From NCBI GenBank assembly GCA_029204225.1, contig CM055095.1, positions 24,101,641-24,165,640 of the forward strand: a stretch of 64,000 bases of DNA, read 5' to 3'. Origin of the DNA: Diphasiastrum complanatum. Its lineage: Eukaryota; Streptophyta; Lycopodiopsida; Lycopodiales; Lycopodiaceae. A program made the translations under genes and the position numbers. Positions 29,967 through 40,909 of this stretch are shown here, piece after piece (the first letter of the stretch is position 1; each line of letters opens with the position of its first letter). The notes under the pieces are model-generated. The model searched no databases and had not been told where the DNA came from. It saw only the letters and a program-made list of their open reading frames with translations.

Positions 29967-31062
29967 TTAAAGATAAGCAGTCACTCCTTGTTTACTAATA
30001 CTATCCAACAAGTACTCAAAGATAGTAGACTCTCCAACGCTCACCATCCTTGCAAAATGCACAATCGAATGGAAAATTTGCATGCAATTTGATGACTCGG
30101 CCATTGTCATTGAGGACTCCCTTGGAACTCTCATGCTTTGAGGCTGATCCTTAAGATTTTCCTTCTTCTCCTTTTGATGCTTCTCTTCAATGCAAGCAAG
30201 ATCACAATTTGTCAAGATCCCCTCTTGAGTGATCTCCTCCTTTGCCAAGCTCACCCTCTCAAAAGCAACACTAGCTTCCAACTTAAACAATCTTCCATGC
30301 TTAAATCCCTTTGCAATGCAAACATCATTCTTCAAGATGAAACAAACATCGTGCTTAAAGTGGACATCCAAACCACTTTCTAAGAGTAGACCAACACTAA
30401 GCATATTCTTGGTGATTGATGGTACATAAAGGACATTTTCTAGATCCATGCATTTTGAGGATTCTAGACACAAAGAGATGGTGCCAACACCATCAATCCT
30501 ACACTCTTCATCATTTGCAGTAAAGACAAACTTTTTAGCAGCATTGAAAGAGTGTAAGGTTGAGAAAAAGTCCTTTTCACAAGACATGTGGGGGCTAGCC
30601 CCGCTGTCAATCCACCAATTGTCTTTTGAATTGTGAGGATGTAGAGGCTATCAAGAATACATCTACTTCATCCTCCTCCTCCTCCTTTGCAAGGTTTTCT
30701 TGTTTGTCCCCCTCCACTTGTGCTCTTAGCCTCTTGTAGCATTCAGATGCATAATGCCCCTTCTTTCTACAAAAGAAGCATTTTTGCTTTGACTTGTCCT
30801 TTGAGCTTGATGCATCATCCTCTTCTTTGGCCTCCTTTGGATGCTTCTTCTTTCCAGTGGTCTTCTTTTTGCCCTTGAATGAGAAATTGGCTTTCTCATC
30901 ACCATCTTGCAAAGACAAGGAACTCATCCTAGATTTTACATGGAGCATCCTATACTCTTCAGCCACTAATACACTGTGAAGTTTTTCTATAGTTGGCAAA
31001 GTGTCTTGGATGGCAAAACTTTGGACCAAATTTGCAAAGTCATTTCCTAGACCATTGAAGGT
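29967..31062 (-). pseudogene. Copia E Gag-protease, second (partial) copy
   Basis: The minus strand reads FANLVQSFAIQDTLPTIEKL, a basic/acid-rich linker (KKTTGKKKHPKEAKEEDDAS), an intact zinc knuckle CFFCRKKGHYASEC (about 30740-30785), then after a frameshift and small deletion at about 30635 the protease region and downstream sequence (HMSCEKDFFSTLHSFNAAKK, LENVLYVPSITKNMLSVGLL). It begins inside gag at about 31060, so it lacks the N-terminus. It duplicates 31457-32341 in the same orientation, with a 380-bp LTR fragment between. After MSLAKEEITQE-type sequence it continues further than copy 1, towards the integrase N-terminus. Confidence 0.88.
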
Positions 31063-31470
31063 GGCAAAGTGTGATCCAATCATAGTTAAGCATAGTGGTA
31101 GCTCATGAATCTATTAATATCATTGTACTTCTCATTTTGGATCCAATTGATTTGGTGATTTCATGGATTTTGTGAGTTATTGGATTTCTAGCTTTCTCTC
31201 TCTACCCGAGAGCTCATGATGCATTTTCTCTCTCTACCCGAGGAGAGTAGCTTGTTTTTACTTAGATTATTTTTTGAATACTTCCCACACGTGTGAGTGA
31301 GAGTTGGAAGTGATTGAATGCATGTAGTAGTGTGTTTTTGCCATAGGATCTAAGATTGATCTTGAATTTCAATCTAGTCTTGATCTTGGTGCATCTACAC
31401 ACCTTAGGAGATCACAAGTACATGTAGTGGACAGTCCACACGTGTGAAATTCAACAGATCACACTTTGCC
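31063..31470 (+). repeat. LTR fragment with inverted 14-bp flanks inside copia E
   Basis: 31077-31456 resembles the 3' part of the copia F/H LTRs (two copies of CTCTCTCTACCCGAG, then ACACGTGTGAAATTCAACA at its end). It is flanked by GGCAAAGTGTGATC (31063-31076) and its exact reverse complement GATCACACTTTGCC (31457-31470). The right flank is native copia E sequence, with a diverged homologue at about 30200-30213. The left flank is therefore an inverted extra copy. Confidence 0.75.
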
Positions 31471-32788
31471 AAGATCTCTCTTGAGTGATCTCCTCCTTTG
31501 CCAAGCTCATTCTTTCAAAAGCAACACTAGCTTCCAACTTAAACAATCTTCCATGTTTAAATCCCTTTGCAATGCAAACATCATTCTTCAAGATGAAGCA
31601 AACACCATGCTTAAAGTGGACATCCAAACCACTTTCTAAGAGTAGACCAACACTAAGCATATTCTTGGTGATTGATGGTACACAAAGGACATTTTCTAGA
31701 TCCATGCATTTTGAGGATTCTAGACACAAAGAGATGGTACCAACACCATCTTTCCCACACTCTTCATCATTTGCAGTAAAGACAAACTTTTTAGCAGCAT
31801 TGAAAGAGTGTAAGGTTGAGAAAAAATCTTTTTTACAAGACATGTGGGAGCTAGCCCCACTGTCGATCCACCAATTGTCTCTTGAATTGCTATTGCTTTT
31901 TGGTGAGGATGTAGATGCCATAAAAAATACATCTACTTCATCCTCCTGCTCCTCCTTTGCAAGGTTTCCTTGTTTGTCCTCCTCCACTTGTGCTCTTAGC
32001 CTCATGTAGCATTTAGATGCATAATGCCCCTTCTTTCCACAAAAGAAGCATTGTAGTTTTGACTTGTCCTTTGAACTTGATGCATCATCCTCTTCTTTGG
32101 CCTCCTTTGGATGCTTCTTCTTTCCAGTGGTCTTCTTTTTGACCTTGAATGAGAAATTGGCTTTCTCATCACCATCCTGCAAAGACAAGGAATTCATCCT
32201 AGATTTTGCATGGAGCATCCTATACTCTTCAGCCACTAATACACTGTGAAATTTTTCGATAGTTGGCAAAGTGTCTTGGATGGCAAAACTTTGGACCAAT
32301 TTTGCAAAGTCATCTCCTAGACCATTAAGGACAATTTGTACAAGCTCTCCATCATGAATCTTCTCTCCAATGGAAGCCAACTCCCTATTTAGAGACTTGA
32401 TTCTAAGTACATAGTCATGTGCACTCTCCTCACTTCTCCTCATGCTTTGCAAAATCTGATTTCTAAGCATGAGTACTCTTGAAGTATTACTAGATTCATA
32501 GATTGATTTTAAAGACTCCCAAGCCTCTTTAGCACTAGTACATGCTTATACTTCTCTCAAAAAATCATTGCTCACATTCATTTTCACACAATGAAGTGCA
32601 AGCCTAGATCTCTTCTTGTATCTAGCTAACTTCTGTGCACCTAGAGGTTCATTTTTTTCATTTTCAATCAAAAACTCATAAAGGTCTTGGATCACCAAGA
32701 GTGACTCCATCCTAACCTTACAAATAGCATAATTTGTAGAATTCAATCTCTCACTAGCTTCTAGAAGGTATGCTCCAGCAGATCTCAT
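31457..32788 (-). pseudogene. Copia E Gag-protease, first copy
   Basis: Starts MRSAGAYLLEASERLNSTNY (ATG at 32788). One in-frame stop lies near 32546 and the frame is then open from 32470 to 31451. Gag domain: ARYKKRSRLALHCVKMNVSN, NTSRVLMLRNQILQSMRRSE and LVQIVLNGLGDDFAKLVQSF (UBN2-type copia Gag). The zinc knuckle CFFCGKKGHYASKC lies near 32030-32075, followed by the protease motif WWIDSGASSHM near 31840-31875. It is close kin to copia F gag at 41656. The frame ends where the LTR fragment begins. Probably inactive, but only lightly damaged. Confidence 0.93.
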
Positions 32789-32814
32789 CTTACTAGTGAC
32801 TTCTACAAACAGGA

Positions 32815-33130
32815 AATAGATTTGATTGACTTGAAACTCACAAAGGTCTCACACTTGCAGTGTTTCACTCAAATTTGATTTCTAATCCAACAAATGGACT
32901 TATAATCACAGTTCTATCACTCCCTCACAAAGCTGGAATGAAGATAAGATGAAGTGAAAACTACTTTCAAACAAATCTTGCCAAGAAATGGATTTGATTG
33001 TCTCTAGAAACTCACTAAGGTCTCTCTCTTGTAGTGTTTCACTCAAATTAGATTTCTAATCCAACAAATGGACTTATAATCTCAGTTCTAGCACTCTCTC
33101 ACAAAGCTGGAATGAAGATAAGATGATGTG
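32815..33130 (-). repeat. Tandem duplication in copia E leader
   Basis: About 145 bp repeated with a period near 172 bp: GATTTGATTG...AAACTCACAAAGGTCTC at 32821 and again at 32991, both ending GCTGGAATGAAGATAAGATG. The remaining leader to 33552 shows no ORF. Confidence 0.88.
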
Positions 33131-33552
33131 GAATTTTCTTACAATCAAATGTTGTCAATTTGGCTATTTTGGACAATAACATGACTAAATGTCCCTCACA
33201 CTTTTTGATGTACTTTCAAGACCTGTAAAACAATTTCATAGGACCTGATTTCAGCCTAGATTAATTAGATCTCATTACCCTATGCCAAATCTAGTCAATG
33301 GCACTCAATCTTGGTAGCTTATCCTAAGATTTCCACCAAAAATTACATCAAAAGCTCACAAATTGAATTTCTTTGGATCAAATAAATACTATGCATTAAA
33401 TGTAGGTTCAGAGGTGCCCACACATGTGGATAGTATGGATTTGGACCCCTACCAAGTTTGTGATCAAATCTCCTCACCAAAATCAAGATTCTAGCTTGCC
33501 CTCTCAATACTAGTTTTTAGCACCAAAGATCAATGGCTTATGCTCTTGTACT

Positions 33553-33566
33553 TGGCTCTGATACCA
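33553..33566 (-). other. Initiator tRNA-Met primer binding site (minus strand)
   Basis: TGGCTCTGATACCA is an exact initiator-tRNA 3' end without CCA context, so the minus strand carries the perfect copia primer site TGGTATCAGAGCC. It abuts the LTR without a spacer. Confidence 0.92.
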
Positions 33567-34268
33567 TGTGAAAGTACTATAATTTAGGACCATAAATAGA
33601 TCTACAAAAGATCCACAAGAGTGATTGGATGCTTGCTTAACAATCTATAAAAAAACTAGACACAAAAAAGTTGATCTAGATTGGCAATTTGACAAACAAC
33701 AAGTATTAACAATCAAAAGAATTGATCAACATTGAAATCTGAGCCCACACGTGTGTACTACAAGCTGTAGTACGGCCTTAAACCTGAGAAACAAGTGGAA
33801 ATTGATTTGGTTTTATTTGGATAACAAAAACTCAATGTACATAGTGAACTAGCTTGAGATTGCCAATGAGCTCCAAAAAGTTTCACTCTTCTCACTATGG
33901 GAGCTTGGAATACATAGCAAATTCGACTTCCTTCTTGAACTTAGGTGGATTTCCAGCATGTAATAAGGAAGTTAACTCACCATTCTTGCCCTAAAATGAA
34001 ACCCTAGCCTAGATCCTAGAGTTATGCTTGGTAGGTAGCTAGTTGGTCAAATTTTCACCTTAAACTTAGGTGTAGGTCCTATAAAGTTAGGGATGACCAC
34101 CAAATAGACATGACCAACTCTCTTGACTTTACCTAACCTACATTAGGAGTGGTTTGCCACGTGGCATTTTGGCCATACATGTGTGGAACCCAATTATGTA
34201 CAAAATTTATACTATTCTTCATGGCTTTTGATCAAGCTAGATTTGCCAATTTTTGGCAATTCTTCACA
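33567..34268 (-). repeat. Copia E 5' LTR (702 bp)
   Basis: Bounded by TGTGAAAG at 33567 and ATTCTTCACA at 34268, a TGTGAA/TTCACA terminal inverted repeat. On the minus strand TATAAAT occurs near 34205-34212. It contains CACACGTGTG (33747-33756) followed by the hairpin GTACTACAAGCTGTAGTAC (33755-33773). The right flank is a gypsy pol fragment into which the element inserted. Confidence 0.9.
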
Positions 34269-35950
34269 GGTTCTTTTTCCGAATCTATGCTTAAGGATAA
34301 AGGTGCTTTTGTTGATGGTGATGCAAACATTTACCCTGTAATTGAAAAACTTAAGCTTCAAATCTTTGACTACTATGAACCGATAGAATTCATGGTAGGT
34401 CCTTTGTAGGGAGTAGATGTAATCTTAGGCATGCCTTGGCACAAAATGCACAATCCTCTGGTGGACTACAATAAGCATTTGATTTCATGGAAGCACAAAG
34501 GTAAAGACGTTAGTGTGCATGCCAGAGTGGCGAAACAATTCCTTTGGTAAGCCATATTTAAGTATCAAAAATACTAAAGAAAGCGGTATTTTCTTACTTG
34601 TTGTTTGTTCAAAGTATGGATGATGATGTTGATGGAAATGCCAATTCTTTGGACAATAATAGAAAAGACTTTTTATTAAAGTATTCTTCTTGTTTTTTTG
34701 ATGAGCTACCAAAGTCCTTACCCCCTGAAAGGCCTAGAGATCATACGATAGACATTATTCCTGGAAGTTCCATACCCAATAGACCTCCCTATAGGGTAAG
34801 TCACTCTCAACAAGAAGAAATTTCTAAGCAAATTAATGACTTGTTAGAGAAAGGCCTTATAAAATCCAGTAATTCCTCCTATTGCTCTCCTGTACTTCTG
34901 GTACAAAAGAAAGATGGGAGTTTTAGGCTGTGTGTGGACTATCGTGCTCTAAACAAGATTACAGTTAAGAACCGTTTTCCTATTCCAAGAATAGATGACA
35001 TTATGGATAAGATAAATGGATCTTGTATCTTTAGTAGAATTGATTTGACAAGTGGATCCCACCAAATCCGAGTAGCACCTGAAGATGTCCATAAAACTGC
35101 TTTCAGGACTAACTCTAGCTTTTATGAATTTTTAGTGGTACCATTTGGTCTTACTAATGCTCCCGCAACATTCAATAGAATGCTGGAATGAGTCTTTCGA
35201 CTCCATAGACATTTTGTAGGAACATTATTTGATGATATCTTAGTCTTTAGCGCAAATGAAAAAGAACATAGAAGACATCTAGATATTGTCTTTAGGACCC
35301 TACAAGAAAACTCACTTCTCATAAAAGGAAAGCAAAGTGAATTTTTGCTAGAAAAGACACACTTTCTAGGACATATAATTTCTAAGGAAGGAAACTAAAT
35401 GGACCCTTCAAAGATTAAAGCCATACAAGACTGGCCTAAACCAAGAAACATTCATGAAGTTCGGTCTTTCCTAAGCTTATGTTCCTATTATAAAAAAATT
35501 ATTCCCCACTTTGCTCATATAGCTTCACCACTACATGAACTCACTAAGAAGAGGGTAAAATTTTATTGGTATAAGAGAGAGCAAAATGCCTTTGATACTC
35601 TGAAGCATGCCCTTACCACTGGACCTGTTCTTATCATTCCAGACCTTCACAAGCCTTTCTTTGTGGAAGTGGATGCAAGTCTAGACTGTATTGGGGCAGC
35701 TTTAAACCAAGAAGGTCATGTTGTAGCCTTTGAAAGTAGTCGACTTCAAGGGGCAAAAGTACAGTATGACATTTATGAAAAAGAACTTTTGGCCATAATT
35801 CATGCCCTTAAGTTATGGAAGCACTATCTTCTAGGAAATGATTTCCTAGTTAAAATAGATCATCAAAGCCTTAGGTACTTTCTCACCCAACAATTAATTC
35901 GAAAAAAACATCTAAAATGGGCTAACTACCTTAGCACCTTCCATTTTTAA
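34269..35950 (+). pseudogene. Gypsy protease end, RT and RNase H remnant (element K)
   Basis: Begins inside protease (VDVILGMPWHKMHNPLVDYN near 34408). The pre-RT peptide RDHTIDIIPGSSIPNRPPYR follows, then [57 protein letters not shown] and the active site LFDDILVFS (near 35224-35250; the residues before Asp-Asp differ from the usual YxDD). Stops lie at about 34408, 35188 and 35396. The RNase H part contains [40 protein letters not shown] and [12 protein letters not shown], and stops at 35950. Integrase is absent. Copia E inserted at its left edge. Lineage within gypsy uncertain, probably chromoviral by RT type. Confidence 0.92.
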
Positions 35951-36141
35951 AAGGTTAATACTCCACGCCCGTTGAGCTGCCAGTTGGTAGCGTGAAAGAT
36001 TTTCTTTCGTTTCTTTCGTTTTGTGTCGTGTCTTTGTCTTTCTGGTCTTGGAGGCATGTTTGACTTTCGTGAATCATTCAACCTTCGAGTTTCGCTTCGC
36101 TTCGTGTCTTAGGATTTTCGAGGTCCGTTGACTTTCGCAAA
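35951..36141 (+). other. TTTCG-rich stretch
   Basis: Short sequence with many TTTCG and TTCGT words (for example TTTTCTTTCGTTTCTTTCG near 36000). It separates the gypsy fragment from the exon-like ORF. It could be a 5' untranslated region or an intron polypyrimidine region; nothing decisive is visible. Confidence 0.3.
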
Positions 36142-36390
36142 TTGTTCGCCATTCGACCTTCGCTTCATTTTCACGTTGCGACAAAGTTGCAAGAGTTCAC
36201 CATTTTTGACAGAAAGCCTGAGATAGGAGACTACTACAGCTTCTATATTGGTGCAAACAATTGGCCATTTGATGAAAACAACACGAGTGCTGTGTACAAC
36301 TTGTTTGGCCTCAATGGCACAAAATACCTTATCCAACAATTGATGAGTCTCTCAACCTCTGGCTGTCAGCTCCAAAATTATGGTATGTAA
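36142..36390 (+). CDS. Exon-like ORF of unknown family
   Basis: An open stretch reading ATKLQEFTIFDRKPEIGDYY, SFYIGANNWPFDENNTSAVY and NLFGLNGTKYLIQQLMSLST has the composition of a globular protein and matches no retroelement domain that I know. There is no in-frame ATG at its start (it opens with TTG). It ends at GGTATGTAACC, which resembles a plant 5' splice site (GTATGT) immediately before the stop. This could be an exon of a host gene fragment captured or stranded among the elements. The upstream boundary is unclear and no second exon is seen. Confidence 0.4.
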   Translation: MFAIRPSLHFHVATKLQEFTIFDRKPEIGDYYSFYIGANNWPFDENNTSAVYNLFGLNGTKYLIQQLMSLSTSGCQLQNYGM

Positions 36391-37932
36391 CCTTCACCAT
36401 TCTCACCCATGAATAATATTCTTATTATCACTTTATTGTAGTCACTTAGTTAACTCAATTTTTTTTTTTTTTTTTGGGTTTGAGAATGCTAATTCTCATG
36501 AGTTATCAAACTTTTCTATTCTTACAAACTGTTCCAATAGAATTTAGGTTATTCTTGGTCTTTACTGATACCAAAAAACAAAAAATGCTCCAGTTAGTTG
36601 ACAGATTTCAAAATCAACGACTAAAAGTAAAAAGGAACTGTGACCTTAAAAACTGACTGATTTCAATTTAGTAAGATCATTCAATTCACAAGCAATTTCT
36701 ATTTGATCAATAACCAATGAATTTGAACAAATCCAAAACATCCATGGTTGCTTCAAAGTCTACATAAACTAGGATTTTCAAATTCCATTCGATATGTATT
36801 TAAACTGTGAAAATTGATCTAAAGCATCGACTTAGCAGTTTCACAGTTACAATCGCATTATGAAAGGATTCCAAAACATCTGGCATGCATCAGATATGAC
36901 ATGTAGTGATTTCTAAAAGAATCAAATTTTTTATTTAAATTGCCTAGAAACTGGAAAATCAGTCTTTTGAACTCGAATTGCTAAAAATAGCTTCATGCAT
37001 GAAATTTTCTCCGATCAATCTACTGAACACCCATGTACCATGCATACAGGTCTATCCATACATTTTTATCAACAGAAAAGCACTACATTGAGTTAGATGC
37101 ATGCATGCATCAAAACACAACCAAATTGGATGCATTATGACTCAAATCAGAGGCAATCCATCATACCTTTTAGCTTGTAACAAGATCCAATAGGTTCAGA
37201 CCACCATTTGATAGGTATTCATGCTCAAAACTCCCCAAAAATACACTATTTTTTTGACTTTTTGAGATCCTTAATGGTGTCCAGTCCTAAAAAAAACCTC
37301 ATGAAAGCCTTAGTATAGCTTCATTGCACCTCTAAAAATGTGCATGCAAAATATTGGCCATGAATTCTATGGAAAAACCCAAAAATAAAAAAACCATGTT
37401 TTTGGACCAATTTTGACCAAAATTTGTGAATCAAATCCATAATTAAGTGCAATCAGACCCAAATCCCTGTAAATAAATAACATGCAAGCACTAAAGTTCT
37501 AATTTTAGTCAATTATGGTACTTATAACCCATTTCTAGTACAAAAACCCCAATTTTTGGCTAAAAATAACGCTTTAAGCACCTTTTTGACTTTTCAACTG
37601 ACATGCAATCATTAGATCCAATAAATAATGACTGTACAACAACAAATAAAATCTAAAAAACATACTATATCAGTAGCAATGATAAATTCCAAGCCAAAAT
37701 TTTCAATTCAAGATGAAAATTCACAAAAAAGAAACCATAAAAAATCCATTGATTTCCATCAAAATCTATGGAGAAAATCCATAATCATGATCAATAGGCT
37801 GAAAGTACCCCAAATTCAAAAGCCACCTACTTGGAGATCAATTCCACCACCTAGAAGTAACAAGCAAGGAGAAACCACCATAAAGCTGGGACAAAACAAG
37901 AAGCAGCTCCACCTTCCGATTGATGCAAAGCC
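36391..37932 (-). other. Non-coding AT-rich region, probable leader of element L
   Basis: There is no supported ORF; short frames are unrelated to known domains. It lies on the body side of the minus-strand primer site at 37933 and so should be the leader of that element. It contains a 15-T run near 36460-36475 and several CATGCATGCA words (for example about 37100). Confidence 0.4.
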
Positions 37933-37946
37933 AAGCTTTGATACCA
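37933..37946 (-). other. Primer binding site, initiator-tRNA type (minus strand)
   Basis: AAGCTTTGATACCA on plus reads TGGTATCAAAGC on minus, one base from TGGTATCAGAGC. It sits one base from the LTR end. Confidence 0.65.
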
Positions 37947-37947
37947 C

Positions 37948-38434
37948 TGTAAGGACCGCCTAGTGAAGATCCGACTAGATCTTGTTGCATGCAATCAAAA
38001 GGACACATGTGGAGCAAAACCACCCAAGCAACAGGAAATGGCTAATCAATACCCTAACCACTTCAACCCCATGCCATGGTGAATGAATGCAACAGAGGAG
38101 AGGCTCCTGGCTACAAGGATTAAAAAATCCAATAGGTAGATGGGCGAGTTTCCACTAGTATATATATTCTCTCCCAAGAGGAAAGAATATTTCTGTTAGA
38201 ATCCCCATGCAATCTGGAATAACAATTGATCTCCTATTCTTGTATTATAGCAGTCAAACACCATGCAAGTGCTCCTATGTCCAATTATAGCTCCGGGCCT
38301 TCATATGATTATTAATTACTTTATCAGCCAAGTCCGGAATAACGAGGCATAACACATAACCACATACACAAGAGTGACCGACTATCCATGTCAGGAATTA
38401 TTCCGAATCCCACATACTGGACATGGATATAACA
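37948..38434 (-). repeat. LTR of element L, related to chromovirus G LTRs
   Basis: TGTAAGGACC at the left and GGACATGGATATAACA at the right mirror the G-family LTR (TGTAAGGG...GGACATAACA). It shares AACCACCCAA and GGGCCTTCA...ATTA...TTACTTT segments in the same order. 487 bp. A TATATATA box lies near 38158. It is inserted into copia N RNase H, whose remains begin at 38435. Confidence 0.7.
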
Positions 38435-38860
38435 CTATCCCATCACATAAGGTAGCAAATGCACTTGTAGACTTTCAATCCACTTTTTCACCTGCGAAAT
38501 CCGAGTCACTATAGGCTCTTAAGCCAAGATTAGTCCCCTTGTACAATATGCCAAAATTCTTAGTTGATGAGATATATCTTAGGACTCTTTTGGCCATTTT
38601 CCAATGTGACACCAAAGGACCTTGCATGAATTGGCTTAATTTTTAAACACTATAACTAAGAACATGTCCAATTGTAGTCAAATAGACTAAGGAGCCTATA
38701 ATCCTTCTATATAGAGTGATGTCCTCAAAGGATGCTTCATTACCATCAATAGATTCTTTTACATGTTGCTCCATTGGAGTCTCAATGCAATTACAATTCT
38801 TCATTCCAAATCTATCTAGGATGGATGTAGCCTACTTAGATTGACAAATGAAGCTAAAAT
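38435..38860 (-). pseudogene. Copia RNase H remnant (element N)
   Basis: The minus strand translates in one frame, with three stops, as SILDRFGMKNCNCIETPMEQ, LYRRIIGSLVYLTTIGHVLS, KLSQFMQGPLVSHWKMAKRV, LRYISSTKNFGILYKG, AYSDSDFAG and KSTSA. These are the standard copia RT connection/RNase H blocks in order. The stops fall at the CQSK*A, SV*KLSQ and D*KSTS positions. Element L's LTR cuts it at 38434, and upstream RT is absent beyond about 38860. Confidence 0.9.
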
Positions 38861-40040
38861 CCAATCCTCTTATGACTTCTATTCCTGGTGTCACATCCCC
38901 TCCAGTGGCAAAAGCAAAAGGCTTATAATCCAGATAAGATTTTTATTTCTTCCATCTATAACTACTCATGAGAATAATGTATTATATGTTTTCTCTCATC
39001 TTGCTTATTTAGCATCTTGTAACATTGCCTTTCCTAGATTATCTTCTTTTCATCTTGTTTTCAAGTCAATTTCACGTGAAGGTGAGAGAGAATCCTTTAT
39101 GTTGTAGCTGTTATATTCCATTTTCCTGAACTAATTGTTAAGACTTTGCATTCAATTATCATTAGGCTTAATATTCTTTAACAATTTATCCATATTTGAA
39201 GATGAATACCAAGACAATTTGAGCGAATTGGATGGAGCAAATTATGTCTTTGAAATGCATATTTATGTATACATTATTTTGTAAAAGTAAAATTTAAAAA
39301 AGCCTTGCGAAGTTTTTCTTTTTCTTTTTCTTTTTCAATCTAAAGTTATCATTCATTAATCTAGTTCACTTGTAGTTCTAAGAAGCTTCTCATAAATAGA
39401 AGTATGGCATCCAATATCTTGGATGAGAATGTAATTCTTGATTTTTCCATGTTTAGAAAACAAAGAATACCAAGAAATTTGGTTTTTGAATTTTCTTTTC
39501 TCAAGTAGGGGATCAACTCTTTCAATTGAAAAATTCTTATGAGCATTTCAATTTTTTTATGGGTTGACATTAGTTTGAAGGTTGGAAAGGCTTCAAAATG
39601 CAATTGTTAGAAATAGAAAAAAAAAATTTAATAGAACAACTTGCTTATTTAACTTGTTTTGTACATGGTTTTTTTGCGATCCCTCGTAATGTGATAGATG
39701 CTCGCATCTCCTCCATTTGCATTTTTCAAAACTATTTGTTAAGAGCTTGCATTCACTTATCATTATTCTTAATTTTCTTCAAAAATTTGTCCATATTTGA
39801 GGAAGAATATCAAGATTATTAAACACTTTGAAATACATGTTCATGTATATATATTTTTGTACAAGTAGAATTCTCAAAAGCCTATCATCAAATTTTTTGT
39901 TTCTTTTCAATTTGAGGTCTCTATTGTTAATCTAGCTCACTTGTAGTCCTAAATAGCTTCTATGTATGATATTAAAATCCATTATTTTGGATGAGATAGC
40001 TGAGTAAGTACCATGTTGAGGTAGATTCATAATAGGCCAC
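38861..40040. repeat. Non-coding region with a direct duplication
   Basis: A segment of about 290 bp occurs twice in the same orientation: 39126-39425 and 39727-40010. Shared words include TTATCCATATTTGA / TTGTCCATATTTGA, CTAGTTCACTTGTAGT / CTAGCTCACTTGTAGT and TTGGATGAGA. The copies are clearly diverged. No ORF or known domain is visible. The repeats could be LTRs of a small non-autonomous element, but TG/CA ends and primer sites are not evident. Confidence 0.6.
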
Positions 40041-40896
40041 TGTGAAAAATTGCCTATGCTGGCAAATCTAGCTATGTCAAATAATGTAAATGATGTACAT
40101 AAGTGGGTCCCACATGTGTGAGGCCATGGAGTCATGTGGGAAACCTATCCTAGTTTAGGTGTGAAAATCATAAAAAGTTATCTATCTTAGCTTTAGGGGT
40201 TTCATAAGTTTTTATGTCAAGCTTCTTTGTGTAGAATTGTGATATGGCCAAAAATTGGCATAGATGGCAAATTGGTCAAATCCACATGTAATGCCACTAT
40301 TAAGCCAAAAGTGAGTTATGATGCAATCTCGAGCTAGGTAGGCTTGTAAATAGGGTTTTGACACTTGTGTTAATGTAATTTGATGAGTGATCAAGTCAAA
40401 GTGTTGGCTTTGGTCAAGGGGCCCAATAGGAATTGAGAAATCTTCAAGAAGGGTCCAATAGAATTGCAAGAAGGATGCATCACTCATCCAATAGCATTAG
40501 AGAGGCTAGGATTAGGGGTCCAATAGCATGCAAGGAGGATTATCCATGAGTTTCATATGTACTTCACTTTGAAATCATAATCTATGTTGAGTTTCTGAGT
40601 CAAACTTGAGTATTGTGAGATTTGCTTGTTTTACATTCTCTCTCTACCCGAATCCAATTTGGCGCTATTATCTCTCTACCCGAGAGGAGGAGCTTAATTT
40701 TATTTAGTTTTTTTAAGGATCACTTTCTTACAAGTGTATGTACTTTGGTTATCAACATATGCATCTATCTTTGCCTCTATGCCTTAGTGTTTTTTTATCT
40801 CGATGTTGGAATTCAACATCCATCAACAAGTGCATAAGCTTGCTTAGGAGATCAATCACACACATTAGGGCATTCTCACACGTGTGAATTTTCACA
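40041..40896 (+). repeat. Copia F 5' LTR (856 bp)
   Basis: TGTGAAAAATTGCC at 40041 matches the start of the copia E LTR (TGTGAAGAATTGCC) and the end reads GTGTGAATTTTCACA. It contains two CTCTCTCTACCCGA-type motifs (about 40636 and 40668) and CACACGTGTG at about 40877-40886. No 3' LTR is found; the element is cut at 44846. Confidence 0.85.
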
Positions 40897-40909
40897 TGAT
40901 ATCGGAGCC
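40897..40909 (+). other. Initiator tRNA-Met primer binding site, degenerate
   Basis: TGATATCGGAGCC, two transitions away from TGGTATCAGAGCC, directly after the LTR. Confidence 0.7.
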
